Source of the DNA: Rhodoluna sp.
GTDB lineage: Bacteria; Actinomycetota; Actinomycetes; Actinomycetales; Microbacteriaceae
Direction of reading: 5' to 3'
Assembly (NCBI RefSeq): GCF_024639375.1
Contig: NZ_JAHEIM010000001.1
Span: forward strand, 62,001 to 126,000
DNA: 64,000 nt
Shown: one piece after another, positions 1 to 12,362 of the stretch
How the letters are laid out: each line of letters begins with the position of its first letter
Position numbering within the stretch: the first letter of the stretch is position 1
The notes under the pieces: model-generated
Seen by the model: the letters and a program-made list of their open reading frames with translations, nothing else
Told to the model about the DNA's origin: nothing
Database searches by the model: none
Position numbers and translations under genes: made by a program

Positions 1-2117
1 GCAGTGATTCGACCAAAGTTTCCAACACCCGAGCCGCCAAATTCTTCGGCATCGGTGTTTAGCACTTCAATCCATTCGCCACTGATAGGCAGCCCCAACT
101 TGAAGTTGTGGTGTGGGTGCCCAGCAAAGTTGATAACTACTGCAAGCGGGTTGCCAGCGTCGTCATAACGCAAGAAGCTCAGCAGATTGGCGTCGGCGTT
201 GCCACCATCAATCCACACGAATCCTTGGTGCTCGTGATCGCGCTGCCAAAGCGCCGGGGTAGCGGTGTAGATCTTGTTGAGCACGCCAACCAATGAGTGC
301 AAGCCGCGGTGACTTGGTTGATCAAGAATCCACCATTCCAAACCGCGCTCTTGGTTCCATTCAGATTGCTGGCCGAATTCCGAACCCATAAACAAAAGTT
401 GCTTGCCTGGGTGAGACCACATGAATGCCAAATAGGCACGCACGTTAGCCAGCTGCTGCCAGCGGTCTCCAGGCATCTTGGCAAGCAATGAACCCTTGCC
501 GTGCACGACTTCGTCGTGGCTGATTGGCAGGATGAATTTTTCATCGTAGGCATAGAGCATCGAGAAGGTTAGTTCGCCGTGGTGGTAGCGACGGTAGGCC
601 GGGTCTTTCTCAATGTATTGAAGGGTGTCATTCATCCAACCCATGTTCCATTTGAAACCGTAGCCAAGGCCGCCACCGTCGGTTGGCGCACTTACGCCAC
701 CCCAACTGGTTGACTCTTCGGCAATCATCATGATGCCCGGGTTGCGGCGATATGCCGTTGCGTTCACTTCTTGCATGAACGCAATTGCGTCTAGGTTTTC
801 TCGACCACCGTATTGGTTAGGCAGCCAGTTGTCACCTTCACGTGAATAGTCCAGGTAGAGCATTGAGGCAACAGCGTCTACGCGAAGGCCGTCGATGTGG
901 AACTCTTCGAGCCAGTAAAGAGCGTTGGCAACCAAGAAGTTTTTAACTTCGGTTCGACCAAAGTCAAAGATGAAAGTGCCCCAGTCTGGGTGCTCGCCAC
1001 GGCGCGCATCTTCGTGCTCATAAAGCGCGCGGCCATCAAAGCGACCCAATGCCCATTCGTCTTTTGGAAAGTGCGCTGGAACCCAGTCCAGAATTACGCC
1101 GATGCCAGCTTCGTGTAGGCGATCGATTAGGTACTTCAATTCATCTGGAGAACCGAATCGCGATGTTGGTGCGTAGTAGCCAGTTACCTGGTAGCCCCAT
1201 GAAGGTGCATATGGGTGTTCAGCCAATGGCATGAACTCAACGTGGGTGAAACCAGTTTCCAAAATATAAGGAATCAGTTCGTCTGCAAGTGAACGGTAGT
1301 CCAAGCCAATTCGCCAAGATCCTGCGTGCAATTCATAGATCGACATTGGTGACTTGAGTGCATCGCGTTTGCTGCGGGCTTCAATCCACTTTGTGTCGTT
1401 CCACTTATATGAAGAGTCGGTAATGACCGATGCGGTGTTTGGTGGCACCTCGGTGGCGCGGGCCAGTGGGTCGATCTTTGTGATCCAATTGCCATCCTGG
1501 GTAAGAATTTCGTATTTGTATTTATTGCCAAGGCCTACACCTGGGATAAAGATCTCCCAAACGCCACTTGAGCCCATCACGCGCATTGAGTGTGCAACGC
1601 CATTCCAGTGGTTGAAGTCGGCGACCACGCGCACAGCTTGTGCGTTAGGAGCCCAAACAGCAAAACGGGTGCCGGCTGTATTGCCAAGGCTGCTGGTGAA
1701 GCTAACGATGTGAGAACCCAGTGCTTTCCAGAGTTCTTCGTGGCGGCCCTCGCGAATTAGGTGCAGATCAAGTTCGCCCAGGGTAGGTGCGTGGCGGTAT
1801 GGGTCGTCAACTCGCCATGTGGTGTCTGCGCCATCGCCTTGATAGGTGGCAACAATGCGATAGTCAGGTGCGCTGTTAGCTGCTACGAATCCCTGCCACA
1901 CGCCATGCGCAAGGTGCTGCAAGTCGATCATTTCGCCAGCGGTCAATTCGGCCTTAACCGATTTGGCAAGCGGCTTTAGGGTGCGAATTACCCAGCCACC
2001 ATCAACCGGGTGTGCACCAAGCAGAGAGTGGGGGTCGTAGTGAGCACCATGGGCCACGTGTGAAACATAGTTGCCATCAAGTTCAGGAAGTTTGCCTGTC
2101 AATTTCTTGTCTGTCAT
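1..2117 (-). CDS. glgB: 1,4-alpha-glucan branching enzyme, C-terminus cut by window edge
   Basis: GlgB cuts alpha-1,4-glucan chains and re-attaches them by alpha-1,6 links, making the branches of glycogen in the cytoplasm. The ATG at 2117 begins MTDKKLTGKLPELDGNYV, and about 705 codons stay open to the left edge. An N-terminal region with HGAHYDPHSLLGAHP is followed by a GH13 barrel. The nucleophile Asp lies near residue 414 in RVDAV and the acid/base Glu near residue 467 in AEESTSW. The last visible residues (NTDAEEFGGSGVGN) are the usual near-terminal GlgB motif, so only a few tens of residues should be missing. It starts 14 bases after glgE, which it should functionally follow in the GlgE pathway. 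Confidence 0.96.
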   Translation of the reverse strand, partial: MTDKKLTGKLPELDGNYVSHVAHGAHYDPHSLLGAHPVDGGWVIRTLKPLAKSVKAELTAGEMIDLQHLAHGVWQGFVAANSAPDYRIVATYQGDGADTTWRVDDPYRHAPTLGELDLHLIREGRHEELWKALGSHIVSFTSSLGNTAGTRFAVWAPNAQAVRVVADFNHWNGVAHSMRVMGSSGVWEIFIPGVGLGNKYKYEILTQDGNWITKIDPLARATEVPPNTASVITDSSYKWNDTKWIEARSKRDALKSPMSIYELHAGSWRIGLDYRSLADELIPYILETGFTHVEFMPLAEHPYAPSWGYQVTGYYAPTSRFGSPDELKYLIDRLHEAGIGVILDWVPAHFPKDEWALGRFDGRALYEHEDARRGEHPDWGTFIFDFGRTEVKNFLVANALYWLEEFHIDGLRVDAVASMLYLDYSREGDNWLPNQYGGRENLDAIAFMQEVNATAYRRNPGIMMIAEESTSWGGVSAPTDGGGLGYGFKWNMGWMNDTLQYIEKDPAYRRYHHGELTFSMLYAYDEKFILPISHDEVVHGKGSLLAKMPGDRWQQLANVRAYLAFMWSHPGKQLLFMGSEFGQQSEWNQERGLEWWILDQPSHRGLHSLVGVLNKIYTATPALWQRDHEHQGFVWIDGGNADANLLSFLRYDDAGNPLAVVINFAGHPHHNFKLGLPISGEWIEVLNTDAEEFGGSGVGNFGRIT

Positions 2118-2131
2118 GAACAGTCCTTTGC

Positions 2132-4159
2132 CTAAACGAGTTTGCCGATTTTGAAAATGTGTACCGGTTCTAAGAATGCATCAAGTCGAACGTAGTTATC
2201 GCTACTCCAAGTAAACACTTGGTTAGTAATCAAATCGGTGACCTCGAAACTTGAACCGTATGGCAGACCGAGTTTGGCAAGATCTAGGTGCACGGTAGTT
2301 TCACGCACGGCGTGTGGGTCAACATTGGCCACCACCAAAATCACGTCTTCTTGATTTGCCACGGTGTGTTCTGCGGCAATGCGCTTTGAGTAGGCAAGAA
2401 TCGCTGAGTCATCGGTGTGGTGAAAATCAATGTTGCGAAGTTGTCGAATCGCAGGGTGTGCAGCGCGAATTTGATTCAACTTTGTGATGTAGCCCGCAAT
2501 GCTGCGGCCAGATTTCTCTGCCGCTGCCCAGTCGCGAGGGCGGTATTCATACTTTTCGCTGTCGATGTGTTCTTCGGCGCCTGGTCGAGCAACCGACTCG
2601 CACAGTTCGTAACCGGCATACATGCCCCAGCTTGGCGAAGCAGTAGCTGCAATTGCGGCGCGAATCTTGTGTGCTGCCGGGCCCCCGAACTGAAGGTATT
2701 GGGTAAGAATGTCTGGCGTGCTGACCCAAAAGTTAGGTCTAAAGAAATCAGCGGTGTGCTGTGACAATTCGGTTAGATAGGTTTCAAGCTCGTGCTTGGT
2801 GTTGCGCCAGGTGTAATAGGTGTAGCTCTGCTGAAAACCAGCTTTGCCAAGCGCATGCATCATTGCCGGCCGGGTAAACGCCTCAGCCAAAAAGACCACG
2901 TCACCAAATTCACGATTTACTTCGGCAATCAACCATTCCCAGAAGGCCACAGGTTTGGTGTGTGGGTTGTCGACTCTAAAAATTTTCACGCCAAATGAAA
3001 TCCAGTGATTAACCACACGCAAAACTTCGAAGTAAATGCCCTGGGGGTCATTGTCGAAGTTGATTGGGTAGATGTCTTGGTATTTCTTAGGTGGGTTCTC
3101 GGCGTAGGCGATTGTTCCGTCAGCGCGGGTGGTGAACCACTCTGGGTGTGATTTAACCCACGGATGATCTGGCGAAGCCTGAAGCGCTAGATCAAGTGCA
3201 ATTTCGATACCAAGGTCTGTGGCGGTTTTAACGAAAGCTTTGAAGTCAGCTTCGGTGCCAAGGTCTGGGTGAATCTTGTCGTGGCCGCCATCTGCTGAAC
3301 CAATTGCCCACGGTGAGCCTGGGTCTTGTGGCCCAGCCTGCAAAGTGTTGTTCGGGCCCTTGCGATAAGCCACGCCAATTGGGTGGATAGGCGGCATGTA
3401 AAGGATGTTGAAACCCATAGCCTTCACGGCTGGAAGTCGAAGTGCAGCAGTCTTAAAGTTGCCCGACTTCCAGGTTTTAGTCTTCGCGTCGAACACTGCG
3501 CCTTCACTGCGCGGGAAAAATTCATACCAGGCACCAACTCCGGCGCGTTCGCGTTCGCAATCGATCACCCACTCATCGCTGAGGGTAATCAGGCTGCGGA
3601 TAGGTTCTGCGGCCACGGCCTTCAAGACAACATCGGCTTCTGCAATTGCTAGGCGGTCTTTTGCCGGGCGCTTTTGGTTTGCCAATTCCTCAGCCAGAGT
3701 CAGAAACAGTTTTGCGCTTTGCGCACTGCGGCCCTTTTCGGTTGCGCCACGATTGAAAAGCGCGATGCCTTCAAGCATCATCAAGTCTTCGTCAATGCCA
3801 ACGGCAATTTTTACGGTTGCGTTGTGGTGCCAGGTGTCATAGTCGTCACCAAAGGCTCGAATTTGAAAACGATACTGGCCCTTTTCTTGCAACCAAGCAG
3901 AGGTCAGCCAGCGGTCGGTGCCAGGGTCACCAGGGGTCATTCGGTAAACCGATTGCTTGCCCGATGGGGCAGTGAGCAACAGTTCTACGCCAAGGCTGTC
4001 GTGGCCTTCTCTAAAAACGGTGGCTGCAAATGGCACAACTTCGCCAACTACAGCTTTTGCCGGCCAACGACCTCCTTCAACAGAAGGTGAGACTCCCAAG
4101 ATTGGCAGTCTGCCGAATGGCTGGTCGTTAAGGTAGCTGATTACGTTCGTTTTGCTCAC
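2132..4159 (-). CDS. glgE: Alpha-1,4-glucan:maltose-1-phosphate maltosyltransferase
   Basis: GlgE transfers maltosyl units from maltose-1-phosphate onto alpha-1,4-glucan, the actinobacterial route to glycogen. The 675-residue length is normal. An N-terminal beta-rich domain (about 1-210) precedes the GH13 barrel. The predicted nucleophile is Asp397 in FRVDNPHTKP and the predicted acid/base is Glu426 in FLAEAFTRP, close to the positions in characterised homologues. The start is GTG without a clear Shine-Dalgarno; a TAAGTT box lies 7 bases upstream, so a second leaderless start behind glgX is possible. The gene sits 22 bases after glgX and 14 before glgB. No enzyme making maltose-1-phosphate (Mak/Pep2 or GlgM) is in the window. 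Confidence 0.96.
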   Translation of the reverse strand: MSKTNVISYLNDQPFGRLPILGVSPSVEGGRWPAKAVVGEVVPFAATVFREGHDSLGVELLLTAPSGKQSVYRMTPGDPGTDRWLTSAWLQEKGQYRFQIRAFGDDYDTWHHNATVKIAVGIDEDLMMLEGIALFNRGATEKGRSAQSAKLFLTLAEELANQKRPAKDRLAIAEADVVLKAVAAEPIRSLITLSDEWVIDCERERAGVGAWYEFFPRSEGAVFDAKTKTWKSGNFKTAALRLPAVKAMGFNILYMPPIHPIGVAYRKGPNNTLQAGPQDPGSPWAIGSADGGHDKIHPDLGTEADFKAFVKTATDLGIEIALDLALQASPDHPWVKSHPEWFTTRADGTIAYAENPPKKYQDIYPINFDNDPQGIYFEVLRVVNHWISFGVKIFRVDNPHTKPVAFWEWLIAEVNREFGDVVFLAEAFTRPAMMHALGKAGFQQSYTYYTWRNTKHELETYLTELSQHTADFFRPNFWVSTPDILTQYLQFGGPAAHKIRAAIAATASPSWGMYAGYELCESVARPGAEEHIDSEKYEYRPRDWAAAEKSGRSIAGYITKLNQIRAAHPAIRQLRNIDFHHTDDSAILAYSKRIAAEHTVANQEDVILVVANVDPHAVRETTVHLDLAKLGLPYGSSFEVTDLITNQVFTWSSDNYVRLDAFLEPVHIFKIGKLV

Positions 4160-4181
4160 ACTTCATAACTTAGTGAACTTT

Positions 4182-6242
4182 TTATACCGCTCGGAATAGC
4201 TGGATAGAAGTATGCGACATCGTTATCTCGGCACCGGCTGAGAATTTTGCCATTTCGGCCGGAGGAACTTCGTCGGCGCTATTCCAAAGCAACTCAAAGT
4301 CATCTGCTCCTAGGCCTTCGGGCAGGCGAACGACCTGGGCGGTTTCAGCTCCATGAATCACCAGCAGCATGGCATTCTTGCCGCCATCGGGCAAAAGGTG
4401 CTCGGTGAAGCGGCTGATCGTGCGGCATTCGGTGTTTTGCCAGTCTTCGCCAGTCATGATTTCACCGTCGGCGTTGTACCACTTGACTAGATCTTGGTCG
4501 CCGGATGCAATGTTGAAATCGCCAAAGGCCTTAGGGCGAAGCACTGGGTTGCCATGGCGCAACTTAGTTAGGTAAGCAAAGGTCTCTTCGAACTCAATTT
4601 CATGTTGCTCTAGGTCCCAGTTCACCCAGCTGAGAACCGTGTCTTGGCAGTAGGCGTTGTTGTTGCCATTTTGAGTCTTGAGGCGTTCGTCACCCGCGGT
4701 CACCATTGGAATTCCGGCAGAGAACATCATGGTGGCCATTAGGTTTCGAGCAGCCTTGCGACGCGCAACGCGAACCTCTTGGGGTGCACCGGCACCCTCG
4801 TGTCCGTGGTTAAACGAGTGGTTTCCGTTTGTGCCATCGCGGTTGCTTTCACCATTCACCTGGTTATGTTTGGTGTCATAGCTCACTAGGTCACGCAGGC
4901 AGAAACCGTCGTGCGCGGTGATGAAGTTAACGCCACCTAGCGGGCCGCTTGGGCCATCGATGATGTCGCGTGAACCAGATAGGCGAGTGGCCAAATCTGC
5001 AACGCCGTTCCAGTGCTGTCCGCTATTGCGCGCATTGGCAACATCCGAAAGCCAGAATTTGCGAATGCTGTCGCGGTATCGGTCGTTCCATTCAGCAAAA
5101 CGGTCAGGAAAGTTTCCGGTTTGCCAGCCACCCAGGCCAACATCCCAAGGTTCCATGATCATTTTTGAGTTAGCGAAAATTGGGTCGTCAACAATTGCCC
5201 GCAGCAACGGGTGACCCGGGTCAAAAGTGTTGCTCGCATCGCGCGCAAGTGTGGTGGCTAGGTCGAATCTAAAACCGTCTACCTGCATCTCTTCGGTCCA
5301 GTAGCGCAAACTCTCGATGGTGAGCGCAACCACCTGTGGGTTAGCAAAGTTCAGCGAGTTTCCGCAACCGGTGGTGTCGTGATAGTGACCGTTGTCATCT
5401 TGACGGTAGTAGTTGGAATTATCTAAGCCGCGGAATGAGTAGGTGAGGCCACCGCCACCACCTTCGGCAGTGTGGTTGTAAACCACGTCAAGAATCACTT
5501 CGATGCCATTTCGGTGCAGTTCACGAATAGAAGTTTTTAGTTCGTCGATGATTGCGGTTGGCCCAGCTTGGATTGCATTTCGTGACGCATAGCGAGGGTG
5601 AGGCATAAAGAAGTTGATGGTGTTATAGCCCCAGTAGTTGATCAAGCCCATGTTCATCAGGCGAGGTTCAGAAATGAACATGTGAATCGGCAAAAGTTCA
5701 ACCGCGGTCACACCAATATTTTTTAGGTGGGCGATGGTGCTGTGGTGCCCTAGTGCTGCATATGTGCCACGCAACTCATCTGGAAGGTCTTGGTTGCCGC
5801 GGGTTAGACCGCGTGGGTGAGCTTCATAAATAATGGTTTGCTCAAGTGCGGTATTCGGTTTTTCAACGCCTTGCCAATCAAAATCACTGGCAATCACCTG
5901 GCAGTGATATTCGCGGGCGCTCTCACGAATCACACCACGGGCATATGGGTCAATCAAAAAGAGTGCGTTGTTAAAGCCATCCCGTGGGCCATCAGGGCCA
6001 TCGGCGCGCAGCGCATATTTGGCGCCGGCAATCAGTTTGGGGTGCGAGCCAGACCAAATGTGATCCGCTCCCGCTTGCAATTCAACTGACGCGGCAACAG
6101 TGCGCGGGTCATCCGAGTTCAGAATGCAGAGTTCAATAAAAGTTGCGGTCTCGCTGTAAACGCGAATGGTGCCGATTCCGTTTTCGATCGTCACGCCAAG
6201 TTGACCCTGACCTGCGGCAATAATCGAGCTCATCAACACCAC
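4182..6242 (-). CDS. glgX: Glycogen debranching enzyme GlgX
   Basis: GlgX is an isoamylase-type GH13 enzyme that hydrolyses alpha-1,6 branches, mainly on short stubs left by glycogen phosphorylase. The 686 residues contain an N-terminal CBM48-like domain (about 1-130), then VILDVVYNHTAEGG, DGFRFDLATTLARD with the nucleophile at about Asp327, MIMEPWDVG with the catalytic Glu, and FITAHDGFCLRDLVSY. The start is ambiguous: GTG 6242, GTG 6239, TTG 6236 and ATG 6233 are consecutive in frame and none has a strong Shine-Dalgarno. It heads the glgX-glgE-glgB run, placing breakdown and synthesis of glycogen in one probable transcription unit. Confidence 0.94.
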   Translation of the reverse strand: MVLMSSIIAAGQGQLGVTIENGIGTIRVYSETATFIELCILNSDDPRTVAASVELQAGADHIWSGSHPKLIAGAKYALRADGPDGPRDGFNNALFLIDPYARGVIRESAREYHCQVIASDFDWQGVEKPNTALEQTIIYEAHPRGLTRGNQDLPDELRGTYAALGHHSTIAHLKNIGVTAVELLPIHMFISEPRLMNMGLINYWGYNTINFFMPHPRYASRNAIQAGPTAIIDELKTSIRELHRNGIEVILDVVYNHTAEGGGGGLTYSFRGLDNSNYYRQDDNGHYHDTTGCGNSLNFANPQVVALTIESLRYWTEEMQVDGFRFDLATTLARDASNTFDPGHPLLRAIVDDPIFANSKMIMEPWDVGLGGWQTGNFPDRFAEWNDRYRDSIRKFWLSDVANARNSGQHWNGVADLATRLSGSRDIIDGPSGPLGGVNFITAHDGFCLRDLVSYDTKHNQVNGESNRDGTNGNHSFNHGHEGAGAPQEVRVARRKAARNLMATMMFSAGIPMVTAGDERLKTQNGNNNAYCQDTVLSWVNWDLEQHEIEFEETFAYLTKLRHGNPVLRPKAFGDFNIASGDQDLVKWYNADGEIMTGEDWQNTECRTISRFTEHLLPDGGKNAMLLVIHGAETAQVVRLPEGLGADDFELLWNSADEVPPAEMAKFSAGAEITMSHTSIQLFRAV

Positions 6243-6325
6243 TTATTGTTATTGGCTGCCAAGCGGGCAACCTTACAAATTCTAACCATTGTTACATTTC
6301 GCAATGATTAACCGATGGGCAAAAC

Positions 6326-6331
6326 TAGGCT
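6326..6331 (+). promoter_or_regulatory. -10 box TAGGCT for a leaderless start
   Basis: TAGGCT ends 6 bases before ATG 6338, which has no Shine-Dalgarno. Transcription would begin at or next to the A of the start codon. No convincing -35 box is seen. Confidence 0.6.
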
Positions 6332-6337
6332 TATCAA

Positions 6338-7510
6338 ATGGCCGTTTATCTAGATCATGCAGCCACCTCGCCGATTCGGCCCGAGGTGCTTTCGGTCTAT
6401 CTGGCGGCACTGCAAGAGGTGGGTAACCCATCCTCGGTGCATAGTTTTGGTCAAAGTGCCCGCCGAAATCTCGAAGAGGCACGCGAATCATTAGCCAAAT
6501 CGTTAGATTGCCACCGCAGCGAGGTAATTTTCACTGCTGGCGGCACCGAAAGCGACAACAGCGCCATTATTGGCCTCTACTGGGCTCGAAACACCCCGGA
6601 TGCCTCTAGGCGGCTGGTTGTAACAGCAGGTACCGAGCACCACGCCGTGATTGAAACGGTGGAATGGCTAGAGAACACACAGGGTGCCGAAGGCGTTTTT
6701 GTGCCGGTAACGGCAGAGGGGCAACTCGATTTGAGCTGGTTGCGGCAGTTTGTTGCTGAACGGCACGACGAAATTGCCTTGATTTCCCTGATGTGGGCCA
6801 ATAACGAGACCGGCGTAATTTTTCCGATTTCTGACATCGTGGCCTTGGCTAAGCCCTATGGCATTCCGGTGCATAGCGATGCTGTGGCGGCTTTTGGTCA
6901 GATTCCAATCAGCTTTAAAGACAGCGGGCTCACTGCAATGTCTATCACTGGCCACAAAATCGGCGCCCCGGTTGGTGTTGGTGCGTTGATTGCTTCGCGT
7001 GAAGCCAAGATTTCGCCAACTTCACACGGCGGCGCCCAAGAGCGGGGCATTCGCTCTGGCACGTTGAGCCCAGCGCTAGCCACCGCGTTCGCCAAAGCGG
7101 CCGAAGTGGCAATTGCCGAGCTTCCAATCAAATCGGGTTCTGTAGCCGCTATGCGCGATCGTCTGGTTGCGGGGGTCAAACAGATTGCCCCTGATGCGGT
7201 GTTTAGTCGAGGCAGTCAGCCCGGGTTGCCAGGCACCGCTCATTTCACTTTTCCCGGCTGCAGCGGCGACTCTCTGCTTTTTGTGCTCGACATGAACGAT
7301 GTCTCTGTTTCGAATGGTTCGGCTTGCCGAGCCGGTGTGGCACAGGCATCCCATGTTTTGTTGGCTATGGGACGCAGTCGTGCCGATGCCTCAAGCGCAC
7401 TGCGAATCTCAATGAATTGCACCACCACCGAGGCCGACGTTGACGCCTTTTTGGCCCAGTTGCCCAAGGGCTATGAGTCGGCCAAGGCTGCCGGCATGCC
7501 CTCCAAATAA
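6338..7510 (+). CDS. Cysteine desulfurase (NifS/IscS family)
   Basis: A PLP enzyme that takes sulfur from cysteine as an enzyme-bound persulfide. The 390 residues show the class V aminotransferase plan: GGTESDNSAI near the N-terminus, HSDAVAAFGQ, the PLP lysine in SITGHKIGAPVG, and the catalytic loop SNGSACRAGV with the sulfur-carrying Cys at about 330. It lies 27 bases before mnmA, whose product needs a persulfide donor, so supplying sulfur for tRNA 2-thiouridine is the likely main job. Iron-sulfur cluster assembly is possible, but no scaffold gene is adjacent. The start is ATG 6338, consistent with a leaderless mRNA. Confidence 0.95.
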   Translation: MAVYLDHAATSPIRPEVLSVYLAALQEVGNPSSVHSFGQSARRNLEEARESLAKSLDCHRSEVIFTAGGTESDNSAIIGLYWARNTPDASRRLVVTAGTEHHAVIETVEWLENTQGAEGVFVPVTAEGQLDLSWLRQFVAERHDEIALISLMWANNETGVIFPISDIVALAKPYGIPVHSDAVAAFGQIPISFKDSGLTAMSITGHKIGAPVGVGALIASREAKISPTSHGGAQERGIRSGTLSPALATAFAKAAEVAIAELPIKSGSVAAMRDRLVAGVKQIAPDAVFSRGSQPGLPGTAHFTFPGCSGDSLLFVLDMNDVSVSNGSACRAGVAQASHVLLAMGRSRADASSALRISMNCTTTEADVDAFLAQLPKGYESAKAAGMPSK

Positions 7511-7524
7511 GAATTCTCAGAAAG

Positions 7525-7530
7525 TAGACT
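7525..7530 (+). promoter_or_regulatory. -10 box TAGACT before mnmA
   Basis: TAGACT lies in the 27-base gap after the desulfurase gene, 7 bases before ATG 7538, which has no clear Shine-Dalgarno. mnmA may therefore have its own leaderless transcript in addition to read-through. Confidence 0.5.
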
Positions 7531-7537
7531 TGAACCC

Positions 7538-10761
<3,224 letters not shown>

Positions 10762-10771
10762 TTCTTAAACA

Positions 10772-10799
10772 AAAAACCCGCCAATCACGGCGGGTTTTT
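10772..10799. terminator. Bidirectional terminator between ligA and the DivIVA-like gene
   Basis: The stem AAAAACCCGCC / GGCGGGTTTTT has a 6-base loop (AATCAC). A-run and T-run flank the GC stem, so it can stop transcription from both convergent genes. Confidence 0.93.
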
Positions 10800-10811
10800 A
10801 TTTGCTAAAAC

Positions 10812-11864
10812 TTAGTCTTGCTCTGAAGCCGCGTTCTCATCTGCAGCAACCATTGACTCGGTGGTCATCAGGTTGCGCAAGGTGCCTAAGAAGTCTTCGA
10901 TGTCGGCGCGCTCGTGCTTCATGCGGCTAAGACGCTCTTCGCTGTCTTTGATTGCGTTCTGTGCGTAGCCTTCAGCCTTGCGAGTGAGCATTTCTGCACG
11001 GCGGCGCGACTGATTGATCAAGTTGGTTGCGGTGCGGTTGGCATCTTCTAGCAACGCGTTTGCAGTTGCCTGTGCCTCGCGAGAAATTGACTCGGCTTCG
11101 CTGATTAGAGCGGCTGCCTTTGCAGATGCCTCAGAAAGGTTGGCGCTTGATTCATCGGTTACCTGCTGAGCCTGAGCAACGGCGTTTTGGTATAGACGAA
11201 GAGCCTCTTGCTCGGTCTCGTCGCGCTTGGCGCGAATCTCGGCCTCTAGCTCAACACGAGCCTGTGCGGTCTTTTGAGTAAGTTCTGTGGCTAGAGCACG
11301 CGCCTCTTCGGTTTCGCGGTGAACCTGAGCACGAAGTTCGGCGGCGTAGCGCTCGCCTTCAGACTTAATGGCTGAGGCTTCGCGCTGTGCGGTGCCAATC
11401 TTTTCGCCGGCTTCGGTTTCACGAGCCTTGGCTGAAGCAAGAATTTCGGTAGCTAGACGCTCAGCGTCAAGGCGAGCCTCAACTAGCTTGGCTTCGGCCT
11501 CGGCCAAAACTACGTCTGCCTTTTGCTGAGCCTTGCGAGTTAGTTGCTCGCTTTCGGCCTTTGCGGTTTCGCGAATGCGGTTGGCATCTTGGCCGGCATC
11601 GGCAATAAGTTTGGTGGCCTGCTCTTCGGCAAGGCGCAGGGTCTGCTCAAATTGAGCACCAAGCTCGGCATAACCAGGTGCGCCGCCCTTGCGAATCTTG
11701 GCTTTGGCTTCTTCTAGCTCGTTTTTAAGGTGCTCAACCTCAGATGAGGCATTGAAGTTGTACTCGCGAACGTGCTCTAGTTCTGCACGAAGCTCGGCCA
11801 AGACGCGGTCGACTTCGTCTTTTTCGTAGCCACGAAATGCAATCGTGAACTGTTCGTTTTCCAA
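10812..11864 (-). CDS. DivIVA-domain coiled-coil protein
   Basis: The N-terminus (FTIAFRGYEKDEVDRVLAEL) matches the DivIVA domain that binds curved membrane at poles and septa in Actinobacteria. It is followed by an almost unbroken Ala/Glu/Arg/Lys-rich coiled coil to the acidic C-terminus. I chose TTG 11864, giving about 350 residues starting MENEQFTIAF, because it is preceded by AAAGG and places the conserved domain at residue 1. A TTG start at 11918 would add 18 unrelated residues. The protein is cytoplasmic and probably a filament- or scaffold-forming polarity factor, like Wag31 or the Scy/FilP proteins. The specific role cannot be told from sequence. It is single-gene, convergent with ligA. 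Confidence 0.82.
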   Translation of the reverse strand: MENEQFTIAFRGYEKDEVDRVLAELRAELEHVREYNFNASSEVEHLKNELEEAKAKIRKGGAPGYAELGAQFEQTLRLAEEQATKLIADAGQDANRIRETAKAESEQLTRKAQQKADVVLAEAEAKLVEARLDAERLATEILASAKARETEAGEKIGTAQREASAIKSEGERYAAELRAQVHRETEEARALATELTQKTAQARVELEAEIRAKRDETEQEALRLYQNAVAQAQQVTDESSANLSEASAKAAALISEAESISREAQATANALLEDANRTATNLINQSRRRAEMLTRKAEGYAQNAIKDSEERLSRMKHERADIEDFLGTLRNLMTTESMVAADENAASEQD

Positions 11865-12062
11865 GTTTGAGCCTTTGCAGCTAGGGGATTGGCGTGTCGG
11901 TGCAAACACCAGCCACAAGTCCTTAGTTTATAGGGGTTTATCCGAGGCTGAAAAATATTTTCGCCCAATCGGTGCCGTGGTGGCAGAGCCATGTTCGGGT
12001 CAGGTCACATTTGCCCGTTTGGTAGGCTGTAAAGCAACCCCGAACGCCTAGCGAGTGGATTT

Positions 12063-12359
12063 ATGTCTGAAATTACCCCGGATTTGGTGAGGCACCTTGC
12101 CAACCTGGCCCGCATCGATGTCAACGAAAACGAAGTGGCGCTTTTTGCCGACCAGCTCAACCTGATTGTTGATTCGGTTGCCGCTATTAAAGACGCCGTT
12201 GCTGGCGACGTGCCGGCCACTAGCCACCCAATTGCAATGGCAAATGTCTTTCGCGAAGATGTGATCGAGCCTTCGTTGACCCAAGAGCAGGCCCTTTCTG
12301 GCGCCGCCGACAGCGCCGATGGCCGCTTTCGCGTTCACGCAATCTTGGATGAGGAGTAG
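12063..12359 (+). CDS. gatC: Asp/Glu-tRNA amidotransferase subunit GatC
   Basis: The small subunit of GatCAB, which converts Glu-tRNA(Gln) and/or Asp-tRNA(Asn) to the correct amide form. GatC wraps around GatA and stabilises the complex. The 98-residue length is typical. It shows ITPDLVRHLANLARIDVNENE at the N-terminus and a C-terminal FREDVIEPSLTQEQAL segment. ATG 12063 is preceded by a weak GAG. A TAGGCT box at 12023-12028 could be the -10 of the operon promoter, leaving a leader of about 28 bases. It is first in gatC-gatA-gatB. Confidence 0.96.
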   Translation: MSEITPDLVRHLANLARIDVNENEVALFADQLNLIVDSVAAIKDAVAGDVPATSHPIAMANVFREDVIEPSLTQEQALSGAADSADGRFRVHAILDEE

Positions 12360-12362
12360 ACC